Assembly (NCBI RefSeq): GCF_016741875.1
Contig: NZ_JAERRF010000004.1
Location: 1-64,000, forward strand
Source: Streptomyces coffeae
GTDB taxonomy: Bacteria > Actinomycetota > Actinomycetes > Streptomycetales > Streptomycetaceae
DNA: 64,000 bases
Direction: 5' to 3'
The notes beneath the pieces were generated by a model. It saw only the letters and a program-made list of their open reading frames with translations, made no database searches and was not told the origin of the DNA. Positions within the stretch are counted from its first letter, which is position 1, and the number at the start of each line of letters is the position of its first letter. Shown one piece after another: positions 18,984-28,426 of the stretch. A program made the position numbers and the translations under genes.

Positions 18984-20351
18984 GTGGCAGACCGCACGCC
19001 CCCGCTCTCGGTCGACGAACTGACCAGACTTGTGAACTCCGGGGAGATCGACACCGTCGTCCTGGCCTTCACCGATATGCAGGGGAGGTTGCAGGGTAAG
19101 CGGTTCGCCGCCCGCTTCTTCCTCGACGACGTCCTCGATCACGGCACCGAGGGCTGTAACTACCTTCTCGCCGTCGACACCGATATGAACACGGTCGACG
19201 GCTTCGCGATGTCCTCCTGGGAGCGCGGCTATGGGGACTTCGCCATGCATGGCGACCACGCCACGCTGCGCCGCACTCCCTGGAACCCCGGCACCGCGCT
19301 GATGATCTCCGACCTCGGCTGGCACGACGGCTCACCCGTCGTGGCCTCCCCGCGCCAGATACTGCGGCGCCAGCTGGACCGGCTGGGTGAGCACGGCTGG
19401 ACCGCCTACGCGGGCACCGAACTGGAGTTCATGGTCTTCAAGGACACCTACGAAGAGGCGTGGAACTCCGGCTACCGCGGGCTCACCCCCGCCAACCAGT
19501 ACAACGTCGACTACTCCGTCCTCGGCACCGGCCGGGTGGAGCCGCTGCTGCGCCGCATCCGCAATGAGATGGGCGCGGCCGGGATGATCGTCGAGTCGGC
19601 CAAGGGCGAGTGCAACTTCGGTCAGCACGAGATCGCCTTCCGCTACGACGACGCGCTGACCACCTGTGATCAGCACGTCATCTACAAGACGGGCGCCAAG
19701 GAGATCGCCGCGCAGGAGGGCAACGCGCTCACCTTCATGGCCAAGTGGGACGAGCGCGAGGGCAATTCGTGCCATATCCATCTCTCGCTGCGCGACGAGT
19801 TCGGGGCGCCGGTGCTCGCCGATGACGCGGGCGAGTACGGCATGTCGAAGACGATGCGCCACTTCCTGGCCGGGCAGATGGCCGCCATGCGGGAGTTCAC
19901 CCTGCTCTACGCCCCCAACATCAACTCCTACAAGCGGTTCCGGCCCGGCTCGTTCGCGCCGACCGCTGTCGCCTGGGGCCCGGACAACCGCACCTGCGCC
20001 CTGCGGGTCATCGGCCACGGCCAGGCCCACCGGCTGGAGAACCGCCTCCCCGGCGGCGATGTCAATCCGTATCTCGCCGTCGCGGGAATGGTGGCGGCCG
20101 GACTCCACGGCATCGAGAACGAGCTGGAGCTGCCCGAGGTCTGTACCGGCAACGCCTACAACGGCGACGCCGAGCACGTCCCGACCACGCTGCGCGACGC
20201 CACCGAGCTGTGGCAGGCCAGCCCCATCGCCCGGGCCGCCTTCGGCGACGAGGTGGTCGAGCACTACCTCAACATGGCCCGCGTCGAACTGGACGCCTAC
20301 GACACCGCCGTCACGGACTGGGAGCGGTTCCGGTCCTTCGAGCGCATGTGA
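18984..20351 (+). CDS. glnA4: Glutamine synthetase-like gamma-glutamyl ligase (GlnA4-like, probably gamma-glutamylethanolamide synthetase)
   Basis: A 455-residue member of the glutamine synthetase superfamily. The beta-grasp N-terminus (FTDMQGRLQGKRF) is followed by the catalytic core with AGTELEFMVF, GECNFGQHEIAF, the ATP/His segment NSCHIHLSL and the NRTCALRV and RLENRLPGGDVNPYLA motifs. True nitrogen-assimilating GlnA signatures such as the Tyr adenylylation loop are not evident. GlnA4 (SCO1613) of S. coelicolor joins glutamate to ethanolamine and lies in the corresponding chromosomal place. GTG 18984 behind CAGGAGG is the start. The aldehyde dehydrogenase gene follows after 11 bases and the SDR gene after that. 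Substrate by analogy. Confidence 0.85.
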   Translation: MADRTPPLSVDELTRLVNSGEIDTVVLAFTDMQGRLQGKRFAARFFLDDVLDHGTEGCNYLLAVDTDMNTVDGFAMSSWERGYGDFAMHGDHATLRRTPWNPGTALMISDLGWHDGSPVVASPRQILRRQLDRLGEHGWTAYAGTELEFMVFKDTYEEAWNSGYRGLTPANQYNVDYSVLGTGRVEPLLRRIRNEMGAAGMIVESAKGECNFGQHEIAFRYDDALTTCDQHVIYKTGAKEIAAQEGNALTFMAKWDEREGNSCHIHLSLRDEFGAPVLADDAGEYGMSKTMRHFLAGQMAAMREFTLLYAPNINSYKRFRPGSFAPTAVAWGPDNRTCALRVIGHGQAHRLENRLPGGDVNPYLAVAGMVAAGLHGIENELELPEVCTGNAYNGDAEHVPTTLRDATELWQASPIARAAFGDEVVEHYLNMARVELDAYDTAVTDWERFRSFERM

Positions 20352-20362
20352 GGAACCATCAG

Positions 20363-21745
20363 GTGACCAACGAGCACCCGCACGAGCACCACGTACTCAA
20401 CCCGGCGACCGAGGAGGTCATCGCCACCGTCCCGGCGGCCTCCGCCGCCGATGTGGACGCCGCCGTCGCCCGGGCCACCGCGGCCCAGCGCGGCTGGGCC
20501 GCCCTGGCGCCCGCCGACCGCGCCCGGCAGCTGCGCCGCTTCGCCGCCGCCGTCGACGACCACATCGAGGAACTGGCCGCGCTGGAGGTCCGCGAGGCGG
20601 GCCATCCGATCGGCAACGCCCGCTGGGAGGCGGGCAATGTCCGCGATCTGCTGGACTACGCGGCCGGGGGAGTGGAGCGGCTGGCCGGGAGTCAGATCCC
20701 GGTCGCCGGTGGCCTGAACGTCACCTTCCATGAGCCGCTCGGTGTGGTCGCCGTGATCGCGCCGTGGAACTTCCCGATGCCGATCGCCGCGTGGGGCACC
20801 GCGCCGGCGCTCGCCGCGGGCAACGCCGTTCTGCTCAAGCCCGCCGAGACCACCCCGCTCACCGCCCTGCGGCTGGCCGAACTCGCCCTGGAGGCCGGGC
20901 TTCCCGAGGGGCTGTTCCAGGTGCTGCCCGGCGCCGGGCCGGTGGCGGGCACCGCGCTGGTCGAGCACCCCGGTGTGGCCAAGGTCGTGTTCACCGGGTC
21001 GACGGCGGTCGGCAAGGAGATCATGGCCCGGTGTGCGGCGGGCGTGAAGCGGGTGACGCTCGAACTCGGCGGCAAGAGCCCCAACATCGTCTTCGCCGAC
21101 GCCGATATCGAGCTGGCCGCCCGTTCGGCCCCGGGTTCGTTCCTCGACAACACCGGACAGGACTGCTGCGCCCGCAGCCGCATCCTGGTCCAGCGGAGCG
21201 TCTACGACCGGTTCATGGAACTGCTGGAACCCGCCGTGACCTCGTTCGCGGTCGGCGACCCGGCCGACCCCGCCACCGCCATGGGCCCGCTGATCTCGGC
21301 CGCCCAGCGGGAGCGGGTGCGGTCCTACGTCCCCGAGGACGCGCCCGCCGCGATCCGCGGTGAGGCCCCGGGGGGCAAGGGCTTCTGGTACCCGGCCACC
21401 GTGCTGGCGGCCACCGGACCGGATGACCGCACCGCCGTCGAGGAGATCTTCGGCCCCGTGGCCGTGGTGCTCCCCTTCGAGGACGAGGCCGAGGCCGTAC
21501 GGCTGGCCAATGCCACCGACTACGGCCTGTCCGGCTCGATCTGGACCCGTGACGTCGGCCGCGCGGTGCGGGTCTCGCGCGCCGTCGCCGCCGGAAACCT
21601 CTCCGTCAACTCGCACAGCAGCGTGCGCTATGCGACCCCCTTCGGTGGCTACAAGCAGTCCGGCCTCGGCCGGGAGCTGGGCCCCGACGCCCTGACCGCC
21701 TTCACCGAGACCAAGAACGTCTTCATCAGCACCGAGGAGCAGTGA
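20363..21745 (+). CDS. NAD(P)-dependent aldehyde dehydrogenase
   Basis: A 460-residue ALDH-superfamily enzyme. The general base Glu234 is in VTLELGGKSPN and the nucleophile Cys268 in NTGQDCC; IAPWNFP and GSTAVGKEI bind the coenzyme. It oxidises an aldehyde to the acid; in the proposed route the substrate would be gamma-glutamylacetaldehyde made from gamma-glutamylethanolamide. GTG 20363 lies 11 bases after the GlnA4-like stop, with AGGAA as ribosome site. The SDR gene begins one base after this stop. The enzyme is a little shorter than typical 480-500-residue ALDHs, mainly before the C-terminal oligomerisation strand. Confidence 0.9.
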   Translation: MTNEHPHEHHVLNPATEEVIATVPAASAADVDAAVARATAAQRGWAALAPADRARQLRRFAAAVDDHIEELAALEVREAGHPIGNARWEAGNVRDLLDYAAGGVERLAGSQIPVAGGLNVTFHEPLGVVAVIAPWNFPMPIAAWGTAPALAAGNAVLLKPAETTPLTALRLAELALEAGLPEGLFQVLPGAGPVAGTALVEHPGVAKVVFTGSTAVGKEIMARCAAGVKRVTLELGGKSPNIVFADADIELAARSAPGSFLDNTGQDCCARSRILVQRSVYDRFMELLEPAVTSFAVGDPADPATAMGPLISAAQRERVRSYVPEDAPAAIRGEAPGGKGFWYPATVLAATGPDDRTAVEEIFGPVAVVLPFEDEAEAVRLANATDYGLSGSIWTRDVGRAVRVSRAVAAGNLSVNSHSSVRYATPFGGYKQSGLGRELGPDALTAFTETKNVFISTEEQ

Positions 21746-21746
21746 C

Positions 21747-22529
21747 GTGACCGAGACCCCCGTGTGCCGCCGTCTGGTCGGCCGTACCGCCGTGATCACC
21801 GGAGCGGGCAGCGGTATCGGCCTGGCCACCGCGCGCCGCCTCGCCTCCGAGGGCGCCAACGTCGTCTGCGCCGACATCGACGAGTCCGCGGGCAAGGCCG
21901 CGGCCGACGAGGTCGGCGGGCTCTACGTCAAGGTGGACGTGACCGACCAGGAGGAGGTGGAGGCGCTGTTCAAGACCGCGTACGACACCTACGGTTCGGT
22001 CGACGTCGCCTTCAACAACGCGGGCATCTCGCCCCCCGACGACGACTCGATCCTGACCACCGGCCTGGACGCCTGGAAGCGGGTCCAGGAGGTCAACCTC
22101 ACCTCCGTCTATCTGTGCTGCAAGGCCGCGCTGCCCTATATGCAGCGGCAGGGCAAGGGCTCCATCATCAACACGGCCTCCTTCGTGGCCGTGATGGGCG
22201 CCGCGACCTCGCAGATCAGCTACACCGCGTCCAAGGGCGGCGTGCTGGCCATGTCGCGTGAACTGGGCGTGCAGTTCGCCCGTGAGGGCATCCGGGTCAA
22301 CGCCCTGTGCCCGGGGCCGGTCAACACCCCGCTGTTGAAGGAGCTGTTCGCCAAGGACCCGGAGCGGGCCGCGCGCCGTCTGGTGCACGTCCCGGTGGGC
22401 CGGTTCGCCGAACCGGAGGAGATGGCCGCCGCGGTGGCCTTCCTCGCCAGCGACGACTCCTCGTTCGTCAACGCGGCCGAGTTCCTGGTGGACGGAGGCA
22501 TCGCGGGCGCGTACGTCACGCCCCTGTGA
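21747..22529 (+). CDS. Short-chain dehydrogenase/reductase (SDR)
   Basis: A 260-residue classical SDR. The cofactor loop GAGSGIG is at 19-25, NNAG at 90-93, the catalytic Ser145 and YTASK with Tyr159 and Lys163; Asp42 (CADIDES) after the second strand favours NAD(H). GTG 21747 starts one base after the aldehyde dehydrogenase stop, so the two are translationally coupled. In the operon it is the best candidate for oxidising the alcohol group of gamma-glutamylethanolamide to the aldehyde that the next enzyme needs. That assignment is inferred from operon logic, not from sequence-specific residues. Confidence 0.9.
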   Translation: MTETPVCRRLVGRTAVITGAGSGIGLATARRLASEGANVVCADIDESAGKAAADEVGGLYVKVDVTDQEEVEALFKTAYDTYGSVDVAFNNAGISPPDDDSILTTGLDAWKRVQEVNLTSVYLCCKAALPYMQRQGKGSIINTASFVAVMGAATSQISYTASKGGVLAMSRELGVQFAREGIRVNALCPGPVNTPLLKELFAKDPERAARRLVHVPVGRFAEPEEMAAAVAFLASDDSSFVNAAEFLVDGGIAGAYVTPL

Positions 22530-22601
22530 TGGATGTCCGGCCCCTGTGACGGAATGGTGTGCGAAGACGTCCGGGTCAAGTCTTGGCCATAGGGTGGCGG
22601 C

Positions 22602-23663
22602 GTGAGCATGACGACACCACCTGGCTGGTACCCCGACCCCGAACACCACGGCCCTGGCCCCGCGTCGGAGCGCTATTGGGACGGGTCCGCCTGGACCGAC
22701 AACCGCCGCGGGGCACAGGGCGGGCCGGACGCCCAATCCGTGCACTACGCACCCACGATGCACGCCATGCCGTCCGTGCAGGGCCCCCCGGCCCCGCCCG
22801 GCCCCCCGGCGCAGCCCCCGGCCCCGGGGTATTCCGTGCCTCAGGCTCCTCCCGGCGCACCCGTACCAGGGGCCGCTCCCGGGTACCCGGGAGCGCCGGG
22901 ACCCGGTGCGCGGGGCGGCAGTTCGAAGACGGGGGCGCTCGTCGTGGCCGGGGTCGTGCTCGTCGCGGCGGTGGTCGGCGGCGTCATGCTGTTCCAGGAC
23001 GATGACGACGGAGACTCCCGGGCCAAGGGGGACTCCGCGCCCAAGGTGCCCGGTGGGAAGGGCGGCGGCACCGTCAGCATCCCGCCGGTCGACCCGTCCG
23101 GCCCGTCCGGGGGCGGACCGGACGACCCGTCCGCCGCCGAGGACCGGGTCAACCACATCAGCGTGCCCATCCTCACCGGCTGGACGGAGTACAAGGGCGT
23201 CAAGGACGGGGTGGGACTTTCCGGCGCTCCGACCCCCTGCGCGAAGAAGCCCGAGAAGAGCTGTGCGCTCGGGGGCATTCGCACGCTGACCGCCTTCCCC
23301 AAGGACTACAAGGCCAAGACGGCGGAGGGGATGGCCAAGGAGGACATCCCGAAGAACGCGGTGGACGCCTACAGCAAGGAAAACTACGGCGGCATCGTCT
23401 CGCACAAGGAGCTCAAGTCGGAGGCGGTCACCGTCGCGGGGCAGCAGGGCTATCGCGTCCTGTGGCAGGTGGACAACGCGGTGGGCGACGACGGATACGT
23501 CCAGTCCCTCGTCTTTCCGAATCCCAAGGGCACGGCGGGCTCCACGGGTGAGGGGATGCCCAAGACGATGGTCCTCATCAGCTTCGCCATCGACAAGAAC
23601 GCCGCGGCGCCGCCCCTCTCCCATATGGACACGATCACGCAGGGCATCAAGGTCCTGAGCTGA
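22602..23663 (+). CDS. DUF2510 membrane protein, copy 1
   Basis: A 353-residue protein of unknown function. The N-terminus is a DUF2510 module (PPGWYPDPE...RYWDGSAWTD, residues 6-33). A Pro/Gly-rich linker, one transmembrane segment (about 111-131) and an external C-terminal domain of some 200 residues follow. The external part contains the conserved block AKEDIPKNAVDAYSKENYGGI. A close paralogue follows at 23721. There is no clear ribosome site; a TAGGGT box ends six bases before the GTG, which suggests a leaderless transcript. DUF2510 proteins are common actinobacterial envelope proteins. Confidence 0.88.
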   Translation: MSMTTPPGWYPDPEHHGPGPASERYWDGSAWTDNRRGAQGGPDAQSVHYAPTMHAMPSVQGPPAPPGPPAQPPAPGYSVPQAPPGAPVPGAAPGYPGAPGPGARGGSSKTGALVVAGVVLVAAVVGGVMLFQDDDDGDSRAKGDSAPKVPGGKGGGTVSIPPVDPSGPSGGGPDDPSAAEDRVNHISVPILTGWTEYKGVKDGVGLSGAPTPCAKKPEKSCALGGIRTLTAFPKDYKAKTAEGMAKEDIPKNAVDAYSKENYGGIVSHKELKSEAVTVAGQQGYRVLWQVDNAVGDDGYVQSLVFPNPKGTAGSTGEGMPKTMVLISFAIDKNAAAPPLSHMDTITQGIKVLS

Positions 23664-23720
23664 CCGGCGGCGGCCACACCCGGTGTACGGCCACCGATCC
23701 GTGGCCATAAGGTGACAGCC

Positions 23721-24674
23721 GTGACCACGAACACACCTCCCGGCTGGTATCCCGACCCGGGTGACACAGGCAACGCCCCCGGCGTGGAGCGCTGGTGGAA
23801 CGGCTCCACCTGGACCGAGTACACCCGTGACGCCTCAGGAATGCCGGGAATGTCCTACGGTGCGCCCGCGATGCCCGGTTATGCCCCCGGGCAGCCGGGC
23901 GGCCAGGGGCGCGGACGCGGGCCGAAGGTCGCCGCGCTCGCGGTGGCCGTGGGCGTTGTGGTCGCCGCGATCATCGGCGGCATCGTGCTGCTGGGCGACG
24001 GCGGGGACGGCGACGGCAAGGACAGCGCCAGGCCGTCCCCCAGCGCCTCCGCCTCGGGCGGCGACGACGGCGGGACCAGCGGCGAGCCGTCGGGGCCGCC
24101 TACCGACGCCCCCACCGGAACCCCCAGCTTCGACCCGAACACCGCGCCCGATCCGGTCAACGGCATCAGTCTGCCGGTGCTCTCCGGATGGCAGGCGGGC
24201 CGCAGCAGCTCCGGCGGCGCCGGGATCACTACCTCCCGCTACCCCTGCCCCAACGACGCGTCCACCGAGTGTGTCCGCGGCGGTGCCTTCTCCCGCACGG
24301 CCAGCGGTTACAAGGCGGACACCGCCAAGGGCATAGCCAAGGAGGACATCGCGCAGAACGCCGAGGACTCCTACGGCAAGGACGAGGAGAGCGACCGCAA
24401 GGCGTACGGCGGGATCACCTCCCACAAGCAGCTCAAGTCCGAGTCGGTCGAGGTCGTGGGCGGCAAGGGCTATCTGGTCCGCTGGAAGGTGGACACCAAG
24501 AAGGGCGACGACGGCTATGTCCAGTCGGTCGTCTTCCCCTCGCCCACCATCCCCGACACGATGGTCGTGATCCGCTTCGGCTTCGACGTGAGCGACAAGG
24601 CACCGCCGCTCAGCGATATGGACGAGATCCTCAAGGGCGTCAAGGCGCTGGAGGGCGACGGCCGTTCCATCTGA
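23721..24674 (+). CDS. DUF2510 membrane protein, copy 2 (tandem paralogue)
   Basis: A 317-residue paralogue of the preceding protein with the same layout: DUF2510 module (PPGWYPDPG...RWWNGSTWTEY), a shorter linker, a transmembrane segment near residue 75-97, a Ser/Pro-rich stretch, and the shared external domain with AKEDIAQNAEDSYGKD and YGGITSHKQLKSES. The upstream sequence is duplicated too: GGCCATAAGGT here against GGCCATAGGGT before copy 1. The GTG at 23721 is seven bases after TAAGGT; the in-frame GTG at 23712 overlaps that box and is unlikely. The function is unknown. Confidence 0.87.
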   Translation: MTTNTPPGWYPDPGDTGNAPGVERWWNGSTWTEYTRDASGMPGMSYGAPAMPGYAPGQPGGQGRGRGPKVAALAVAVGVVVAAIIGGIVLLGDGGDGDGKDSARPSPSASASGGDDGGTSGEPSGPPTDAPTGTPSFDPNTAPDPVNGISLPVLSGWQAGRSSSGGAGITTSRYPCPNDASTECVRGGAFSRTASGYKADTAKGIAKEDIAQNAEDSYGKDEESDRKAYGGITSHKQLKSESVEVVGGKGYLVRWKVDTKKGDDGYVQSVVFPSPTIPDTMVVIRFGFDVSDKAPPLSDMDEILKGVKALEGDGRSI

Positions 24675-24714
24675 GCCCGCGCGGCACCGCGCGGCATCGC
24701 GGGGCTGGAGGGGG

Positions 24715-25920
24715 CTAGAGGAACGTACGGCCCTCGCCCCGGTACGTGGGCACCGAGGCCACCACCCGGTCCCCGCTGTCCGCGTCGATGAGGTGGAGCA
24801 CCGCGAAGCGCTCGCACAGCTCACCGGCCTTGGCATGCCGGAACCACACCTTGTCGCCGATCAGCAGATCGTCGGCGGCCGTGCCCAGCAGCGGCGTCTG
24901 CACCTCGCCCGGCCCCTCCAATGGGTCGTACGCGAGCCCCTCCGGCAGATACGGCACCGGCAGCCGGTCCGCTCCGGCCGCCCCCGACGCCGGATAGCCG
25001 CCGCCCAGCACCGTCACCACGCCCACGCCGGGGCGGCGCACCACCGGCTGGGCGAAGAGGGCCGCCGGACGCCCCTGGAACGAGGTGTAGTGGTCGAACA
25101 GCCGCGGCTGGTAGAGCCCGGAGCCGGCGGCGATCTCCGTCACCGCCTCCTCGGCCGCGGTGTGCTGCACACTGCCCGTCCCGCCGCCGTTGACGAACTC
25201 CAGGTCCGCCACCGCGCGCACCGCCCGGACCGCCGCCGCCCGGCGCTCCGCCAGCTCCCGGCGGGCGGTGGACTGCATCAGCCGGATCATCCGGGAACGC
25301 AGCGGCCGGCCGGGCACCGCGTCGCCCACCCCTGCCACATGCCCCTCGTACGCCATCAGCCCGACCACCCGGAAACCGGGGCGGCCCTGGACCGCCCGCG
25401 CCAGCTCGGCCAGCTGGACGGGCTCGCGCAGCGGTGAGCGCCGGGCGCCCACCCGTACCCGGCCGCCCAGCAGCTGGAACGAGGTGTCCAACTCCAGGCA
25501 GACCCGGACCTCTTCGGTGCCCGCGCGAACACTCTCGATCAGATCGAGCTGGCCGACGCTGTCCACCATCACCGTGACCGCCGCCGCCAGCTTGGGATCG
25601 CTGGTCAGCGTGGCGAACCCGTCCCGGTCGGTGGAGGGATAGGCGAGCAGGACGTCATCGAAGCCCTCGCGCGCCAGCCACAGGGACTCCGCGAGCGTGA
25701 AGCTCATGATCCCCGCGAAACCGTTCCGCGCCAGTACCCGTTCCAGCAGGGCCCGGCACCGTACCGACTTGCTGGCCACCCGGATCGGCTTGCCCGCCGC
25801 CCGGCGCACCAGATCCCGGGCGTTGGCGTCGAACGCCCTCAGATCGACGATGGCCAGCGGCGCTTCGAGATGGGCGGTGGCCCGGTCGTACCGGACCCGG
25901 TCAGCGGCGGCAGACGACAT
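24715..25920 (-). CDS. PLP fold-type III amino acid deaminase/aldolase (D-serine dehydratase/D-threonine aldolase-like)
   Basis: A 401-residue protein with an N-terminal alanine-racemase-type barrel. The PLP lysine is K51 in RVASKSVRCRAL; VCLELDTSFQL and LMAYEGHVAG mark barrel strands, and EFVNGGGTGSVQHTA is the phosphate-binding region. The C-terminal domain has the metal-site pattern H-x-x-C-like in GELCERFAVLHLID. Relatives are annotated as amino acid deaminase/aldolases acting on D-hydroxy amino acids. Start ATG 25920; the ribosome site is weak. It is convergent with the DUF2510 pair. The exact reaction is not predictable. Confidence 0.85.
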   Translation of the reverse strand: MSSAAADRVRYDRATAHLEAPLAIVDLRAFDANARDLVRRAAGKPIRVASKSVRCRALLERVLARNGFAGIMSFTLAESLWLAREGFDDVLLAYPSTDRDGFATLTSDPKLAAAVTVMVDSVGQLDLIESVRAGTEEVRVCLELDTSFQLLGGRVRVGARRSPLREPVQLAELARAVQGRPGFRVVGLMAYEGHVAGVGDAVPGRPLRSRMIRLMQSTARRELAERRAAAVRAVRAVADLEFVNGGGTGSVQHTAAEEAVTEIAAGSGLYQPRLFDHYTSFQGRPAALFAQPVVRRPGVGVVTVLGGGYPASGAAGADRLPVPYLPEGLAYDPLEGPGEVQTPLLGTAADDLLIGDKVWFRHAKAGELCERFAVLHLIDADSGDRVVASVPTYRGEGRTFL

Positions 25921-26132
25921 GGACGCAGCTTGCCAGACCGCTGTTACCACTGGGTAGAGGGCAGCGGTGCGCGGGGGGTCTGGTGCACCGTAGAGTGTCG
26001 CGCACGCCACGACTGGCAGGTCAGGGGCGTGATGTCCGTATACGGGCCCGCCTGTCCGAAAGGTGGTGGGGCGGCGCGGCGAACCGGACGGAGTCAGGTG
26101 AACCAGATCCTGAAGCGCGCGAGGGGGTGCAG

Positions 26133-27215
26133 GTGAGCACCGACGCCGAAGCGGCGCACTCGCCCCGCAGCACGCCCCCGCCACACCTCGCACACCCGCC
26201 GTTGTCCGCACACCCCGGGCATCCCGCGCCCGCGTCGCCTTCCGCGCCTCCGCGCCCCACCGCACCGCCCGGCTTCACCCCGGACCCGGACACCCCCGTA
26301 CTCGGCGTGCCCGCCAAGGTTCCCTCGCCACGCGGCCCCGGATCCCGCGGCGACCGTCCGCGCACCGCCGACCCGGCGAACGGCCGCCGGGTGCCCCCGC
26401 GTCCCGTCGATCCGCCACTTCCCGCAACACCCGGCCCCGGCCCCGCCGTCGGCCGCCGTCGCTCCCGCGGCCGGACCGCGGCCGCCGCCGTCTGCCTCAT
26501 CCTCGGCCTCGGTCTGCTCGGCGGGGCGGCGGCCGGAAGCTGGCTCGACGACGGCACCGAGGCCCCGCCGTCCACCGCCGACACCTACGCCCACGCACGG
26601 ACCGCCTGGCGCAGCGTCCCCGTCGACACGCTCTTCCCGCGCACCCTGCGCGGGAAGGGTGAGGGTCCGGGCGGCGCCGACCGCAGCTGGACCCGGATCG
26701 CCGTCGCCCCCGACAGCAGCTGCGGGGGCGGATTCGACCCAGTGCTGGCCAAGGCACTGGCCCCGGTCGGCTGCAAACGGCTGCTGCGCGCCACCTACAC
26801 CGACGCCACCAGCACCAACGTCACCACCGTCGGCCTGCTGATCACCACCTCCGACGCTTCCGGGATGCGCGCGCTGCACGAGCGCTTCGTCACCGAGAAA
26901 CTCGACGAACGCGCCGATCTGATGCCTCGCCCCTACGCCGCGAAGGGCACCGCCGCCGCCCGGTTCGGCGACGACCAGCGCGCCAGCTGGCACATCCGGA
27001 TCCTCACCGACGCCCCCGCCGTCGTCTACAGCGTCAGCGGCTTCGCCGACGGCCGGAAGATCACCGACCCCACCCCGGCCGGGGAGGCCATCGACCGCGG
27101 CGCGACCTCGGCCGCCGCGCAGGCGGGGCTCGGGCATGACGCCCGGGGCCTGTCCGACGAGATCGTCACCGCGTTCCGCCGCGCCCTGGCCGACGTCCCG
27201 GAGAGCTCCGCATGA
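26133..27215 (+). CDS. Proline-rich single-pass membrane protein coupled to a mycosin-like protease
   Basis: A 360-residue protein with a long, Pro-rich cytoplasmic N-terminus (residues 1 to about 110), a basic patch GRRRSRGRT, one transmembrane helix ([20 protein letters not shown]) and an external domain with Cys in SSCGGGFDP and VGCKRLL. The family is unnamed to me. Start GTG 26133 follows GAGGGGG; upstream extension is possible but less likely. Its stop overlaps the protease start as ATGA (27212-27215), so the two proteins are made in step and may form a membrane complex. Confidence 0.83.
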   Translation: MSTDAEAAHSPRSTPPPHLAHPPLSAHPGHPAPASPSAPPRPTAPPGFTPDPDTPVLGVPAKVPSPRGPGSRGDRPRTADPANGRRVPPRPVDPPLPATPGPGPAVGRRRSRGRTAAAAVCLILGLGLLGGAAAGSWLDDGTEAPPSTADTYAHARTAWRSVPVDTLFPRTLRGKGEGPGGADRSWTRIAVAPDSSCGGGFDPVLAKALAPVGCKRLLRATYTDATSTNVTTVGLLITTSDASGMRALHERFVTEKLDERADLMPRPYAAKGTAAARFGDDQRASWHIRILTDAPAVVYSVSGFADGRKITDPTPAGEAIDRGATSAAAQAGLGHDARGLSDEIVTAFRRALADVPESSA

Positions 27216-28426
27216 CCGCGAAGGGACGGCGCCTGGCCGTGGCCCTCGCCGCCGCCGGACTGGCCTTCCTGCCCGTCGCCCCCGCACAGGCCGACGGCAT
27301 ACAGGCCCAGGAGTGGGCGCTCGACGCCCTCCACGTCCGCAAGGCCTGGCAGACCACCAAGGGGGCGGGGACGACGGTCGCCGTCCTCGACACCGGTGTC
27401 GACTCCGACCACCCCGACCTCAAGGGCCAAGTGCTGACCGGCAAGGACCTGATCGGCTTCGGCGCCGGACCCGGCGACCGCACCTGGGCCCGCCACGGCA
27501 CCGCCATGGCCGGGATCATCGCCGGGCGCGGCCACGGCTCGTCCGGCGGCGACGGCGTCCTCGGCGTCGCGCCCCGGGCGAAGATCCTCCCGGTGCGGGT
27601 GATCCTGGAGGACGCCGACCCCGACCGGAAGAAGGCCCGCGCCTCCCGCGGCAGCGCGCTCGCCGACGGCATCCGCTGGGCCGCCGACCACGGCGCCGAC
27701 GTGATCAACCTGTCGCTCGGCGACGACAGCGAGTCCGCCCACCCCGAACGCGCCGAGGACGCCGCCGTCCAGTACGCCCTGCGCAAGGGCGCGGTGGTCG
27801 TCGCCTCCGCGGGCAACGGCGGCGAGAAGGGCGACCGCGCCTCCTATCCGGCCGCCTACCCCGGTGTGATCGCCGTGACCGCGGTGGACCGCTACGGCAG
27901 CCGCGCGGCGTTCTCCACCCGCCGTTGGTACGCCACCGTCTGCGCACCCGGTGTCGATGTGGTCATCGCCGACCCCGACCGGCGCTACTACGAGGGCTGG
28001 GGCACCAGCGCGGCGGCCGCCTTCGTCTCCGGCTCCGTCGCGCTCGTCCGCTCCGCCCACCCCGAGCTGAGCCCCCGTCAGATCCGTCAACTGCTGGTCA
28101 GCACCGCACAGGATGGCCCGGAGGCCGGCCGCAGCGATGAACTCGGCGCGGGCATGGTGGACCCGGCCGCGGCCGTCGAGGCGGGCGCCCGGCTGACACC
28201 GCGCGCCCAGCGGCCCGCCGCCGCGGCTGCCGCGCACCGCTACTTCGGTGCCGGGCCCGGCCATGCCGGGGCCCACCGGGACGAGGGCGGCCCCCACCGG
28301 TCGGCGCTGTTCGCCGGACTCTCCGGAGCGGCGCTGGTGGTGGCCGCGGTCGCCCTGTGGCGGGGCTCGGGCCCGCTGCGGCTGCCGGTGCCGCGCTCCT
28401 CGTTCACCAGCCGCCGTCCCCGTTGA
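27212..28426 (+). CDS. Mycosin-like membrane-anchored S8 subtilisin protease
   Basis: A 404-residue serine protease. A signal peptide (1-27, ending AQA) leads a subtilisin domain with Asp60 (DTGVD), His95 (RHGTAMAG), Asn202 (SAGN) and Ser266 (GTSAAAAF). A C-terminal hydrophobic helix (LFAGLSGAALVVAAVALW) with basic tail anchors it in the membrane. This layout is that of type VII secretion-associated mycosins. No ESX ATPase, EccB/D/E or WXG100 gene is in the window, so a link to T7SS is only a family-level inference. It is coupled by ATGA to the upstream membrane protein. Its 3' end overlaps the convergent lipoprotein gene by 23 bases. Confidence 0.9.
   Translation: MTAKGRRLAVALAAAGLAFLPVAPAQADGIQAQEWALDALHVRKAWQTTKGAGTTVAVLDTGVDSDHPDLKGQVLTGKDLIGFGAGPGDRTWARHGTAMAGIIAGRGHGSSGGDGVLGVAPRAKILPVRVILEDADPDRKKARASRGSALADGIRWAADHGADVINLSLGDDSESAHPERAEDAAVQYALRKGAVVVASAGNGGEKGDRASYPAAYPGVIAVTAVDRYGSRAAFSTRRWYATVCAPGVDVVIADPDRRYYEGWGTSAAAAFVSGSVALVRSAHPELSPRQIRQLLVSTAQDGPEAGRSDELGAGMVDPAAAVEAGARLTPRAQRPAAAAAAHRYFGAGPGHAGAHRDEGGPHRSALFAGLSGAALVVAAVALWRGSGPLRLPVPRSSFTSRRPR

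Noticed and set aside
25870..26132. Short frames between the PLP enzyme and the Pro-rich membrane protein
   Set aside because: Composition fits non-coding or shadow sequence; no conserved motifs.
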